DNA of 64,000 bases from Olivibacter domesticus (GCF_900109575.1 NZ_FOAF01000004.1:248001-312000), one strand, 5' to 3'. Positions 45,909 to 54,948 are shown, counted from the stretch's first letter. Program-made: numbers and translations. The notes: generated by a model from the sequence alone, not told the origin.

Positions 45909-47054
45909 ATGTTTATTTCTGCTCGTATACTTTTAGTTGGCTTATTTTTATTTCTAACCAATAATTTATCTGCTCAGAACGATTATAGAGAAGAATTAAA
46001 AAAGCTAAAAAAGAAAGATATTGTAAATATTATCCACTTAGTAAACCGCTATTGGCAGGCCAATCATCCTGACCAAGGAAGAGCTTTCTGGGACAATGCA
46101 GCCTATCATACGGGAAATATGGAAGCATACAGCATCACACGCGACAACACCTATCGGAAATACTCAGAAGAATGGGCAATAAAAAACGAGTGGAAAGGAG
46201 CAAAATCTGACAATAAGGCTCATTGGAAGTATACTTATGGCGAAACCGATGACTACGTGCTCTTTGGCGATTGGCAAATCTGTTTTCAAACGTACATTGA
46301 CTTGTATAAGTTACAACCCGACGAGAAAAAGATAGCACGAGCAGAAGAAGTTATGCAATACCAAATGAGTACTAACAAGAACGATTATTGGTGGTGGGTA
46401 GACGGCTTATATATGGTAATGCCCGTGATGACAAAATTATATAGCATTACACATAAAGAACTCTATCTAGATAAGCTACATGAATATTTCAGCTTTGCTA
46501 AAGACTTAATGTACGACAAAGAGGCGAAACTCTTTTATCGCGACGCCAAATACATTTTCCCAGCGCATAAGACCAATAATGGAAAGAAAGATTTTTGGGC
46601 ACGGGGAGATGGATGGGTGTTTGCAGGCCTAGCCAAGGTATTAGCAGACCTTCCTAAGGAAAATGTACATCGCAAGGAGTATGAGCAGGTTTTTAAAGAG
46701 CTCGCTTTGGCCATTGCATCAACTCAACAAAAAGAGGGTTATTGGACCCGTAGTATGTTAGACCCACAGCAAGCGCCCGGTTATGAAAGCAGTGGAACAG
46801 CCTTCTTCACTTACGGTTTTCTTTGGGGCATAAATAATGGCCTATTAGATAGAGGCACCTACCTACCCGTTGCTTTAAAGGCTTGGCATTATTTAAGCAC
46901 CATTGCTTTACAGCCCAACGGAAAAGTAGGCTATGTACAGCCAATAGGTGAAAAAGCGATCCCCGGGCAAGTTGTTAATGCCCATTCAGAAGCCAATTTT
47001 GGTGTAGGCGCCTTTCTTTTAGCAGCCTGTGAGCTGAGTCGGACTTTAGATTAA
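45909..47054 (+). CDS. Glycoside hydrolase family 88/105, unsaturated uronyl hydrolase
   Basis: A 381-residue exported enzyme (signal ending NLSAQ) with an (alpha/alpha)6-barrel fold of the YteR/YesR type. The catalytic aspartate context is WWWVDGLYM (D165), and the second aspartate region is ARGDGWVFAG (D234). Such enzymes hydrate and release unsaturated galacturonyl or glucuronyl residues left by polysaccharide lyases; some GH105 enzymes also act on glucuronic acid of arabinogalactan. The gene has a complete promoter and converges with a GH43 gene. No lyase is visible in the window, so the substrate is open. Confidence 0.9.
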   Translation: MFISARILLVGLFLFLTNNLSAQNDYREELKKLKKKDIVNIIHLVNRYWQANHPDQGRAFWDNAAYHTGNMEAYSITRDNTYRKYSEEWAIKNEWKGAKSDNKAHWKYTYGETDDYVLFGDWQICFQTYIDLYKLQPDEKKIARAEEVMQYQMSTNKNDYWWWVDGLYMVMPVMTKLYSITHKELYLDKLHEYFSFAKDLMYDKEAKLFYRDAKYIFPAHKTNNGKKDFWARGDGWVFAGLAKVLADLPKENVHRKEYEQVFKELALAIASTQQKEGYWTRSMLDPQQAPGYESSGTAFFTYGFLWGINNGLLDRGTYLPVALKAWHYLSTIALQPNGKVGYVQPIGEKAIPGQVVNAHSEANFGVGAFLLAACELSRTLD

Positions 47055-47066
47055 AACTGCATGACA

Positions 47067-47095
47067 AAGCGGGAATTCTTATTTCATTCCCGCTT
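47067..47095. terminator. Hairpin between convergent GH105 and GH43 genes
   Basis: AAGCGGGAAT (47067-47076) pairs with ATTCCCGCTT (47086-47095). It overlaps the last codons of the minus-strand gene, so it can serve both directions. The T run is weak. Confidence 0.6.
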
Positions 47096-48908
47096 CATAA
47101 ACATCTACTTCTGTAATATTGCCAGCTGCGTCAAAATACATAGGAGAAATGCAGGTTTCTCGATTATACCCATTCCCACCAGGAATTTTAAAGCGATGAT
47201 AGGCTATGAACCATTGATCTGTTTCCGGAACATGTACAACAGCATGGTGCCCCGCCCCCTTCACTATACCTTTTCCTTTTAGTATGGGGTTTTGTTGAAC
47301 TTTCACAAAAGGGCCTAGCGGAGAATCACTCAGCGCGTAAGCCACTGAATAGCGAGGATCACGCGTATCGTACTCAGACCACATTAAATAATATTTACCA
47401 TTCCGCTTAAAGGCAAAAGGCCCTTCATTATAACCTTCCGGCTTAAATTGTTTTACGTTCTTTGGATCAAAAGACACCATATCTTCGTTTAGCTTAACCA
47501 CATAGCAGTTGCCTTGGCCCCAGTAGAGATACGCACTACCGTCATCATCAACTAACACCATTGGGTCTATCATTTGGCCGGGGTACTCTCCTTTAGCGAC
47601 TAAGGGTTTACCTAAAGGATCCTTAAAAGGTCCAGATGGCTTGTCAGACACTGCCACCCCAATATTCACATCTGCAGAAAAGTAGTAAAAGTACTTACCC
47701 CCTTTATAAGCGATGGCTGGGGCCCAAGCCCTCACATTAGCCCATGAAAGATCTTTTTTTAGATCCAGTATTGTACCTTCGTTTTTCCATTTTTTCAGGT
47801 CAGTAGATGACCAGCAAGAAAATTGATCGGACTGCCAACCTTCACTCCCATCCGTTGTTGGATAGATATAGAATTTATGATCAAAATAAGCAATGTGTGG
47901 ATCCGCATACACTCCAGGTAAAGCGGCTTGTGGTGCGCTTTGCGCCAACAGTTTTGTTAATTGTTGTTTAGAAATCTTGAAAATCGAACCATGGCGAATT
48001 CCTTCAGGTAATTTAATTTTATCAGATACATCCTCCCATTGCTGCAGATTAGACGACTTGATAGCTCCATATTTGTGTTCAGTATATTTATCGAAATAAA
48101 CAACCCAATCCGCCCCAATTTTAGTGACGGTTGGCCCTTCTGCCCAAAATTTACCCGTAATAGGTTTACTTGCCTCCGCGTAAGGTCCTTCTAAATTTTT
48201 AGCATACGCTATTTTTATATTCTTCTGCGCAGGTTCTTTTGTTTCATCCTTTAACAACATAAGCCATTGCTTACCCTCTTTAACAATACTTGCATCAATT
48301 ACATTGAACCCTGGCTCATATAGTAATTTAGTTTTGCTAAACGTTTTGAAGTCTTTCGTTGTCACATAATAAATTCGATGATTATAGGCATCGTCGCCCT
48401 TCACCTGTGTTTCCGGGAACTTACCTTTAATGGTTGTTGCCCAATAGATCATATATTTTTTTGTAGAGGTGTCGAAAGTTATTTCAGGAGCCCAACAGTT
48501 TCTTGCCTCTTCCTCATGTGCCATTACAGGAATATACTGCTGTTCAGACCAGTGAATTAAATCACTGGAAGAAGCATAACCAATCCCTTTATCTGTCCAA
48601 CTTACGGTCCAAACCATATGAAATTTTCCATCACCGCCACGAATGATGCAAGGATCACGCATTAATTTATCTTTACTCAACACTGGTTTCAAAAAGGATT
48701 GGTCGTCCTTCAGGGCCGTCCACTGATAACCATCTTCGCTGTAAGCCAAATGAAGCCCATCTTCTCCATTGCCTTTGAAATACGAGAAAGCGTATATTTC
48801 TTGCTCATCTTGGCAAAAAGTTACTTTTGCCAGCAATAACAGCACCACCGCTAAGCACCATCTATTTACGCCACCTATTTTACTTATACTTTTGTTCCAA
48901 TTCATCAT
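47079..48908 (-). CDS. Two-domain glycoside hydrolase family 43 protein, exported
   Basis: A 609-residue exported protein (signal near RWCLAVVLLLLAKVTFCQ) with two five-bladed GH43-like propellers. Domain 1 (about 25-330) carries LMRDPCIIRG, NCWAPEITFD, VIDASIVKEG and AEGPTVTKIG. Domain 2 (about 335-609) carries GVYADPHIAYF, AWAPAIAYKG, MIDPMVLVDDD and NEGPFAFKR. The three acidic residues expected of GH43 are plausible in both. Family members remove arabinofuranosyl, xylosyl or galactosyl units. I took the ATG at 48908; the frame further upstream begins with GTG. It is on the same strand as the next GH43 gene. Confidence 0.85.
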   Translation of the reverse strand: MMNWNKSISKIGGVNRWCLAVVLLLLAKVTFCQDEQEIYAFSYFKGNGEDGLHLAYSEDGYQWTALKDDQSFLKPVLSKDKLMRDPCIIRGGDGKFHMVWTVSWTDKGIGYASSSDLIHWSEQQYIPVMAHEEEARNCWAPEITFDTSTKKYMIYWATTIKGKFPETQVKGDDAYNHRIYYVTTKDFKTFSKTKLLYEPGFNVIDASIVKEGKQWLMLLKDETKEPAQKNIKIAYAKNLEGPYAEASKPITGKFWAEGPTVTKIGADWVVYFDKYTEHKYGAIKSSNLQQWEDVSDKIKLPEGIRHGSIFKISKQQLTKLLAQSAPQAALPGVYADPHIAYFDHKFYIYPTTDGSEGWQSDQFSCWSSTDLKKWKNEGTILDLKKDLSWANVRAWAPAIAYKGGKYFYYFSADVNIGVAVSDKPSGPFKDPLGKPLVAKGEYPGQMIDPMVLVDDDGSAYLYWGQGNCYVVKLNEDMVSFDPKNVKQFKPEGYNEGPFAFKRNGKYYLMWSEYDTRDPRYSVAYALSDSPLGPFVKVQQNPILKGKGIVKGAGHHAVVHVPETDQWFIAYHRFKIPGGNGYNRETCISPMYFDAAGNITEVDVYEAGMK

Positions 48909-48976
48909 CTTATTTTTAAGCACAAAAAATGCAGGTTTATATTTTCTCTTTGTTCAAATAAACCTTCATTTCTACA

Positions 48977-49975
48977 TTAATTAAAATAATCTAAGTCCCA
49001 ATTGTCTACCCATTCTATTACAGGTTTTTCAGGGGCAAGCTTTATGGGCAACCATATATAGCGACTATCTTGAAGGCTTTTCGGTCTCCATACATCTGCC
49101 ATAAAAATGAATGCATTTCTTTTGCCCTGCACAGGTAATATGAAGGTAGACTGCCCGCCAAAGGTTAATAAAGCATTTGGTCCTTTCATTGGATCCCCGG
49201 TGAATTTCCAGGGCCCAAATATATTAGTAGCCTCATGTATACTTGCCTGGTTAGGTGCCCAGCCGGTACAGGCGCTTGTAATCAAATAATATTTTCCCTT
49301 GTATTTAAAAATGGCAGGCGCTTCCTGATGCTTTCTAAACAAAAGAGAATCGGCCTTTGTCGGCCTCAAGTAATCATCAGTTAGCTTTGCTATTCGTAAG
49401 GCATAATTCTCATCAGAAGAATAAATATGATACGCTGTTCCATCTTCGTCAACAAAAAGCCCCATATCCCTTGACATATTGCCATTTGGTCTGAAACTTT
49501 CTAAATACTTAAAAGGGCCAGTAGCCTGATCAGCAATCGCTACACCCGCCCTAGCCGCGGCATATCCCTGCCCTTTCAATTCTAAATGAAACCACATTAC
49601 AAATTTTTTGGTTTTTTTATTGTAGATCACCTTTGGCCGTTCTATAATGCACCCTTTCGTTAGATCACTTTTATCGTCATCAACAGGAGACAAGGCAATC
49701 CCTTCATTCTTCCAATGATATAAGTCTTTAGAAGAATAAACACTCACACCTGCTGATGTTGTTTTATCCCCTCTTTTTTCACCATACCAATAATAGGTAC
49801 CCTTCACAAATACAATCCCCCCTCCGTGAGCATTAATGTGATGCCCTTCTGTATCTAACCATAGGGCTTTAGGAATGAATTTATTGTCACTAATTTCGTT
49901 TTGTGCAAAGAGATCAATTTTATAGCAAGTTAGTAGCATGCATGCAAGCAAAAAAGAAAAAATGTTTCTGTTCAT
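48977..49975 (-). CDS. Glycoside hydrolase family 43, exo-galactanase-like
   Basis: A 332-residue exported protein (signal ending DLFAQ) of GH43. It opens with DTEGHHINAHGGGIVF, followed by GTYYWYGEKRG; this INAHGGGI context, rather than the canonical ADP of other GH43 enzymes, is seen in the exo-beta-1,3-galactanase-like subfamilies. Later contexts include MSRDMGLFVDEDGTAYHIYSS and HQEAPAIFKYKGKYYLI, which supply the remaining acidic residues. It may act on galactan side chains. A box resembling ATACCCCCTTTTTT lies about 70-85 bases upstream of its start. Confidence 0.8.
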   Translation of the reverse strand: MNRNIFSFLLACMLLTCYKIDLFAQNEISDNKFIPKALWLDTEGHHINAHGGGIVFVKGTYYWYGEKRGDKTTSAGVSVYSSKDLYHWKNEGIALSPVDDDKSDLTKGCIIERPKVIYNKKTKKFVMWFHLELKGQGYAAARAGVAIADQATGPFKYLESFRPNGNMSRDMGLFVDEDGTAYHIYSSDENYALRIAKLTDDYLRPTKADSLLFRKHQEAPAIFKYKGKYYLITSACTGWAPNQASIHEATNIFGPWKFTGDPMKGPNALLTFGGQSTFILPVQGKRNAFIFMADVWRPKSLQDSRYIWLPIKLAPEKPVIEWVDNWDLDYFN

Positions 49976-50046
49976 AATATTTAGTATCTTAATAATACTT
50001 GCAAATTCTATTTATTTCTCCATTTATTGACACCTCTATTTCACAT

Positions 50047-50060
50047 AAAAAAGGGGGTAT
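50047..50060 (-). promoter_or_regulatory. Putative regulator box upstream of GH43
   Basis: Minus-strand ATACCCCCTTTTTT lies about 70-85 bases upstream of the GH43 ATG at 49975. A closely similar box (ATACCCCTTTTTTTT) lies at the same distance from the GH16 gene at 57971. The rest of the 49976-50293 gap shows no other clear structure. Confidence 0.4.
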
Positions 50061-50293
50061 TTTCGTATACGATCTATCGGATATTATGTCCAAAGCATCG
50101 TCCATCATTATCGCCTATCTTTTCAAATTAATTCATTTCTGATTCACCCGCCAAGAAATAGTAATAATTAACCTAGGTCTTATCTGGTTTTTTAAAATGT
50201 AAATATGACATTTTATTTCGATAATAACCAATCAAATATTTTCACAAAGACAGGCCTTCTCCACGTGACGAAATAAACACAGAAATGTAAAGA

Positions 50294-50337
50294 ATACTTT
50301 TGACTATTTGAAAAAAATAGTCAAAAGTATAAGTTTG
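50294..50337 (+). promoter_or_regulatory. Palindromic operator containing the AraC-gene promoter
   Basis: A perfect 16-bp inverted repeat (ATACTTTTGACTATTT at 50294-50309, complement at 50315-50330) has a five-base loop. A -33 TTTG (50307-50310) lies at its centre and, 19 bases on, the -7 box TAAGTTTG (50330-50337) begins at its last base. The palindrome therefore covers the promoter spacer, an arrangement expected for an autoregulatory operator. Confidence 0.6.
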
Positions 50338-50367
50338 TCTTACAAGGTAAAATATCTCAGCACAATT

Positions 50368-51276
50368 ATGGTAAAGCGTTTTTTCTCGAGCACTCAGATT
50401 TCTCCAATAATTGAACAACAACGGTTTCAGGAATCTATTGCTGATCTATACATTTATGATATTGCTGATATCAGAAATCTGGCATCAATAAATCAATCAA
50501 TGCGTACTAACTTTTTCTGTATGTTTTTACTGAACAAAGGAGAGTTGCATGTTAACTTAAATTTAAAGCCTTTCAAGATAACCTCAAACAAATTATGTGT
50601 TATTATTCCGTCTACCGTGGCGGAGACTACCTTTATTTCAAATGATTGTGAGTTGCTTGGACTTGTCTTTACACCTGAATTTTTAACTAAAACAGGTGTC
50701 ATTTTTAATCACCAGGAGACATTAGAAATGTTTGTACCAAATGCAGAAAAAGTTTTAACTATACAGTCAGATGAGGCTGAAATATTACGCCTGCTTCTGC
50801 AACGATTAAAACAATTAAATGCTTCCAATTCAACTCATCTATTTAGTCGCGAAATCATCTATCATACATTCCTAACCCTCTTTTATGAAGTAAGTAATGT
50901 ATACAGAAAAAACAAAACGCTTCAAAAACCTAAAATAACGCGCAAGGAGCACCTTGTTATTCAATTTATACAGGCGCTCCAACTTCATTTCAGAAATGAG
51001 CGCAGTGTACGGTTTTATGCTGATATATTATTTATTACACGCAAGCACCTCACTAAGATCGTGAAAGAAATTACCGGAAAAACTCCCTGCGAAATCATCG
51101 ATGAGGCAGTGATCTTCGAGGCCAAGCTATTACTTTCTAATCCAGCGCTTAATATCAATGAGGTAGCGCAAAATCTCCAATTTACCGATCAGTCAGTATT
51201 TGGAAAATACTTTAAAAAACACTTCGGCACATCACCTACAGCATTTCGTAATACAGAAAAAAAAAGCGTCTTTTAG
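50368..51276 (+). CDS. AraC-family transcriptional regulator
   Basis: A 302-residue regulator with an N-terminal cupin-like sensing region (LHVNLNLKPFKITSNKLCVI) and a C-terminal double helix-turn-helix (about 195-300: RSVRFYADILFITRKHLTKI and NINEVAQNLQFTDQSVFGKY). AraC-type regulators of this layout often respond to sugars or stress. I took the ATG at 50368, because the in-frame TTG at 50308 lies inside the promoter palindrome. The C terminus (KKSVF) is part of a 69-bp segment repeated further downstream. It diverges from the GH43 gene and may control it or the membrane genes after it. Confidence 0.85.
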   Translation: MVKRFFSSTQISPIIEQQRFQESIADLYIYDIADIRNLASINQSMRTNFFCMFLLNKGELHVNLNLKPFKITSNKLCVIIPSTVAETTFISNDCELLGLVFTPEFLTKTGVIFNHQETLEMFVPNAEKVLTIQSDEAEILRLLLQRLKQLNASNSTHLFSREIIYHTFLTLFYEVSNVYRKNKTLQKPKITRKEHLVIQFIQALQLHFRNERSVRFYADILFITRKHLTKIVKEITGKTPCEIIDEAVIFEAKLLLSNPALNINEVAQNLQFTDQSVFGKYFKKHFGTSPTAFRNTEKKSVF

Positions 51277-51332
51277 ACGAATTATAGCATTCTTACTCCC
51301 TTTCCAATGAGCATGATCTAACGGATCTTTGT
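51264..51332 (+). repeat. Duplicated 69-bp upstream segment, copy A
   Basis: This segment, beginning in the last codons of the araC-type gene (AAGCGTCTTTTAG) and ending ATCTTTGT, aligns without gaps to 52158-52226. By hand count about 50 of 69 bases match. It precedes the gene at 51392 by about 60 bases and ends in a -7-like GATCTTTG. Confidence 0.6.
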
Positions 51333-51391
51333 GCGCATACCGGCTGTCACTGGCTAAAGTTTTCATTATTAAATTACATTCTTATCTATAT

Positions 51392-52099
51392 ATGGACAAG
51401 TTCAATCTTTCAAATGATTTACGATCATTCCTTTTTAGCGCATTTCGTATTATTCTCTATGCCTTGGCTGCTGTTTTGCTTGCTGAATTTATCAGGTGGG
51501 ATGGTTCTCTATCGTCCATTGACAATAAATTTTCAGAAGATTCTCTAACAGAAATGCTTCAAACGGCTTTCCTATTCATTTCCAGCTTCATATTACTTCG
51601 CATGTACAGCACCTCAACCACCTATAAATATACCGCTATATTACTTTTTGGATTAACTGGCGCATCACTCATCCGTGAACAAGATATTTACTTTGAAAAG
51701 TATATTGGACAGGGTAGTTGGCAAATTCCTGCCTATGCGATTTTGATCTTTACACTTTATCAAGTAATAAGAAACCGTAGTATCTTTTTAGCAGAAATGA
51801 AAAGTTATATGAGTAGCTTGTCCTTTGGAATATTTAGTACAGGACTTATTACAACGTATATTTTCTCTCGTTTATTTGGACGAAAAGTATTTTGGTATGT
51901 TGTAATGGAAAACCATTATATAAGAGCCGTAAAAAATGCAGCCGAAGAGTGCCTTGAACTATATGGTTATCTATTGATTTTAATATCCATCATCGAGCTA
52001 TTAATACTATCTAAACAAAAGACGTCTTACAAAACGCCATTCAACACAAAAAGGCGGACTTCGGAACGATCAATAATGCTAGAGAATCAGGTCAATTAA
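51392..52099 (+). CDS. Uncharacterised six-helix membrane protein
   Basis: A 235-residue polytopic membrane protein with about six helices. Polar signatures stand out within or next to the helices: EDSLTEMLQTAFLF, ASLIREQDIYFEKY and VKNAAEECLELYGYLLI. The repeated pairing of acidic residues with Q or R suggests a proton- or ion-linked or lipid-linked role, but no family is recognised. I took the ATG at 51392; earlier non-ATG starts lack support. It is preceded by one copy of the repeated 69-bp segment. Confidence 0.7.
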   Translation: MDKFNLSNDLRSFLFSAFRIILYALAAVLLAEFIRWDGSLSSIDNKFSEDSLTEMLQTAFLFISSFILLRMYSTSTTYKYTAILLFGLTGASLIREQDIYFEKYIGQGSWQIPAYAILIFTLYQVIRNRSIFLAEMKSYMSSLSFGIFSTGLITTYIFSRLFGRKVFWYVVMENHYIRAVKNAAEECLELYGYLLILISIIELLILSKQKTSYKTPFNTKRRTSERSIMLENQVN

Positions 52100-52157
52100 C
52101 TGGTTTGGTTTCTGCCAACCTGTTTCTAAAAAAAGTCCGTTCCCTCTTAAATAAAAG

Positions 52158-52226
52158 AAGCGTCTTTTAAACGAAACATAGCGTCTTGAGACCCTTTTTA
52201 TTGGCTATAAACTAATAGATCTTTGT
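52158..52226 (+). repeat. Duplicated 69-bp upstream segment, copy B
   Basis: Matches 51264-51332 without gaps, with conserved blocks AAGCGTCTTTTA, ATAGC and ATCTTTGT. It lies about 67 bases upstream of the TetR-family gene. It even repeats the AAGCGTCTTTTA that encodes the end of the AraC-type protein (SVF-stop). Confidence 0.6.
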
Positions 52227-52292
52227 TAAAACTCGAGCTAACGGAAAACACACAAGGCTCCATCTGATCATAAAAAAATAAAAAAGCAACAG

Positions 52293-52958
52293 ATGAAAAC
52301 TACTGAAAATATTTTTTTGAAAAGTAGCGAAAAGGTACGTCAACAGATTATAAGCGTAGCTCTTGAACGTTTCGCTCATTTCGGAATTGAAAAGACTACT
52401 ATGTATGAAATAGCAAAAGCTACAGATATTACGACTGTTTGCCTTGCCTCCTATTTTATAAACAAGCAAGATTTAGTAAACGAAATAGGCAAAGAAATTA
52501 TTCAACAAGAAAGCACACAATTTTCAAATCTCATACGTAAAGATACCCCCATATTACAAGCCTTATATCGATTATTGGAAATCAAAGATAAAACCCGGCG
52601 GAAATATAGCAGAACACAAATTCTTTACACCCGCGGTGGTATTTATGCCGGCCTACCTGAGAGCCTCATTAAATTGATCAAGACAGCAGAATTGAGACAG
52701 CTATCACGAATTTTTAAAAGGGGAATAGAAAATGGTGAATTGACGCATTTCCCGATACAACATATTTCATCACTATACGCTGAGATCCTTAATGGCTTGG
52801 TTCTTGGAGCAAGCACTAAAATAAGTGGTATAAGCATGGGTGTGCCTTACCTACCTGAGGAAATATTGGAAAAGCAAAAAGAGCTTACCAGAATTTTTAT
52901 TAATGGCTTACGACTTCCCTTATCACTGGGCGTCATAAATCATGAAGTAGTCGGGTAA
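52293..52958 (+). CDS. TetR/AcrR-family transcriptional regulator
   Basis: A 221-residue TetR-type repressor with an N-terminal helix-turn-helix (VRQQIISVALERFAHFG, then TTMYEIAKATDITTVCLASY, about 13-55) and a helical ligand-binding C-terminal domain. The turn has CLASYF in place of the more usual LYYYF, a slight oddity. The ligand and targets are unknown; the flanking membrane genes are candidates. The gene follows copy B of the repeated upstream segment. Confidence 0.88.
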   Translation: MKTTENIFLKSSEKVRQQIISVALERFAHFGIEKTTMYEIAKATDITTVCLASYFINKQDLVNEIGKEIIQQESTQFSNLIRKDTPILQALYRLLEIKDKTRRKYSRTQILYTRGGIYAGLPESLIKLIKTAELRQLSRIFKRGIENGELTHFPIQHISSLYAEILNGLVLGASTKISGISMGVPYLPEEILEKQKELTRIFINGLRLPLSLGVINHEVVG

Positions 52959-52998
52959 AATAAGAAAATAGCTTTAATACAGAGATTCTACTCTTTTT

Positions 52999-53472
52999 CT
53001 AAGCATTTCCCAATTTGTGTTCAATAGCCCGCCAAGCATCTTCATACCTCTTCCCATACAATTTATTGAATCTGGAACGGCTAACCTGCGCTCCAACAAT
53101 TAATAATAAAAATGGGACGAGTAAAATTGCCGTTGCCACTCCTATATTCTCAAAAACCCAATTTAAGGTATTCTTCATCAGACTGGCCTCTGCGTGAATC
53201 TTGTCGATTAAATAAATCCCGCCAAGTACAATTGCTATAAGAATCGCCACTGCTAAAACGAAACGGCGGGCACTTTTTGCCTTTTGCAAGGCCGATTGGA
53301 ATGTGCTTGTACCTGCGGCATTTTCCAGTTGGATCATCTGCTTATCAAGATCATCTTCCACTTTATCCACCTTCAAGTGATTACGATCGATATATGCATG
53401 TGCAGCCGCCAATTGTTCCTTGATAAAAAGTACTTGGTTAATTCCGCCACCGAGGTTATATAAAAATCCCAT
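52999..53472 (-). CDS. Uncharacterised two-helix membrane protein
   Basis: A 157-residue protein with an N-terminal charged helix (INQVLFIKEQLAAAHAYI and KVDKVEDDLDKQMIQLENAAG) followed by two transmembrane helices (about 70-90 and 110-133). It recalls LemA-like or DUF-type membrane-tethered helical proteins but no family fits. I took the ATG at 53472; the longer GTG start is weak. It starts 10 bases after the stop of the 238-residue gene, so they form an operon. Confidence 0.65.
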   Translation of the reverse strand: MGFLYNLGGGINQVLFIKEQLAAAHAYIDRNHLKVDKVEDDLDKQMIQLENAAGTSTFQSALQKAKSARRFVLAVAILIAIVLGGIYLIDKIHAEASLMKNTLNWVFENIGVATAILLVPFLLLIVGAQVSRSRFNKLYGKRYEDAWRAIEHKLGNA

Positions 53473-53482
53473 TTTTATTGAT

Positions 53483-54199
53483 TTAGTTACTTTCAACACT
53501 TAATATTGAGCCCACTGTATAGCCGGATGTTTCTACATCTGTAGGATATGTTATCAGCACCCTATCCTTAACACTTGAAATGAGTACAGGCCTCTTAATT
53601 TTTTCTATTATAGTCTCAAACGCGCCTTCACTTCTATCTATATTAGCCGCCTCAGTAGGCTTCATATTGTCAATAACTGTTTTGCTACGATTGATAAAAA
53701 TAGTATCACCTTCTACATGGTTAATTTTCATCAAACCGATGCCATTCATGCTCTTTCCCTGCACATCATTATAAAACGAGACAACAGCAATATCTCCTCC
53801 TGATAAATTCTCTACAGCATATTGCAACTGCTCATTTTGTTTAGCGATTGCTTCCGCCGCTCTTTTATTCATGCCCGGCCTGATGATCGCTAATACCCCA
53901 AAAACTACCAGTAGTATAATTGTATTTCGAAAAAATCCCCATTGAAAAGGAACCGTCTCTTTAAGGCTTCTTGCTTCCGATTTAACCAAGTCAATCCATT
54001 CTTTGCGACGAATTTCTTCTCCTTGTTGGTTAAATGCTTTTGTCATTTTTGGACTTGCCGGAAACCATGGACCCAGCCAGGAAATATATTTTTGAGAAAC
54101 AGTAAGAAAAATATCTTGTGGAACTGAATTCGATTTTAACGTCGCATTGATGCTTTTTTGTGTGAGCTGTTTTTCAACGATGCTATATATAAAGATCAT
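53483..54199 (-). CDS. Uncharacterised single-helix membrane protein
   Basis: A 238-residue protein with a single central transmembrane helix (about 89-108, NTIILLVVFGVLAII) and a C-terminal extracytoplasmic or cytoplasmic domain with VKDRVLITYPTDVETSGYTV. The N-terminal part is helical and basic. No family is recognised. It pairs with the downstream 157-residue membrane gene. Confidence 0.65.
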   Translation of the reverse strand: MIFIYSIVEKQLTQKSINATLKSNSVPQDIFLTVSQKYISWLGPWFPASPKMTKAFNQQGEEIRRKEWIDLVKSEARSLKETVPFQWGFFRNTIILLVVFGVLAIIRPGMNKRAAEAIAKQNEQLQYAVENLSGGDIAVVSFYNDVQGKSMNGIGLMKINHVEGDTIFINRSKTVIDNMKPTEAANIDRSEGAFETIIEKIKRPVLISSVKDRVLITYPTDVETSGYTVGSILSVESN

Positions 54200-54450
54200 T
54201 CTTATAATTATTTAATAGGGGTGCAAATATAGGCGTTTCGAGTTTTTACAATGATCGGAAACAGCATTCTTGCCTATTATGTAGATATAATGTAGACAGA
54301 CGTATACGTAATGGATATGTATATGAATGAAGTTTGCATGTCCTTAATTTCATTATAATCGCACCGAATTTGACAATTAAACAATAAAAAACACGCAAAC
54401 GTTCATTACTTTCATACTTGGCTATTGTTATACCACCTAAATGTATTAAT

Positions 54451-54948
54451 ATGGATACCATAACAGATTTTTATTCGAGAGGATTAACCGCAGGGAACAT
54501 GCTCATTTTGCTAAGTGTAGTCTTGTTTTTCCTGCTGCTCTACCTTTGTATAAAAAAAACACCGTTTAGAAAAGGGATAGCAATTGTAGTACTTGTACAA
54601 GCATTGCTCTTCTCTGCTTTAGCTTTTAAATTTTACCAGGGGGTAAACGATTGGAGACAGAAAAAAGTTAAAAATGAATCTGTTTATAATACCGAAATAG
54701 AAAAAAATGAAGATTTTAGAACAGAAACCAAATTCCGAATCACCGTAGAAATTGCCACAGTTTTAATTGCGCTTTTTATGTTATTGAGAGCAGATGCTGA
54801 TTCGAGAAAACAGGGAATAGGTTATGCCCTTATAATCTGTGCGAGCCTTATGTTTTTTATTGACTTATTTATTTGGATGAAGCTCTCAGATTATATTGCT
54901 GAGTTAAAATTATTGAGACACAATAGCTCAATAGAACATCTGCATTAG
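54451..54948 (+). CDS. Uncharacterised four-helix membrane protein
   Basis: A 165-residue protein with about four transmembrane helices (about 18-34, 42-62, 98-114, 122-145) separated by a strongly charged loop (DWRQKKVKNESVYNTEIEKNE). The function is unknown. I took the ATG at 54451 over an earlier TTG. It lies alone between the two membrane-gene pair and the PUL-linked oxidoreductase. Confidence 0.65.
   Translation: MDTITDFYSRGLTAGNMLILLSVVLFFLLLYLCIKKTPFRKGIAIVVLVQALLFSALAFKFYQGVNDWRQKKVKNESVYNTEIEKNEDFRTETKFRITVEIATVLIALFMLLRADADSRKQGIGYALIICASLMFFIDLFIWMKLSDYIAELKLLRHNSSIEHLH

Noticed and set aside
50308-50367. TTG-initiated extension of the AraC-type gene
   Set aside because: It lies inside the promoter palindrome and the -7 box.
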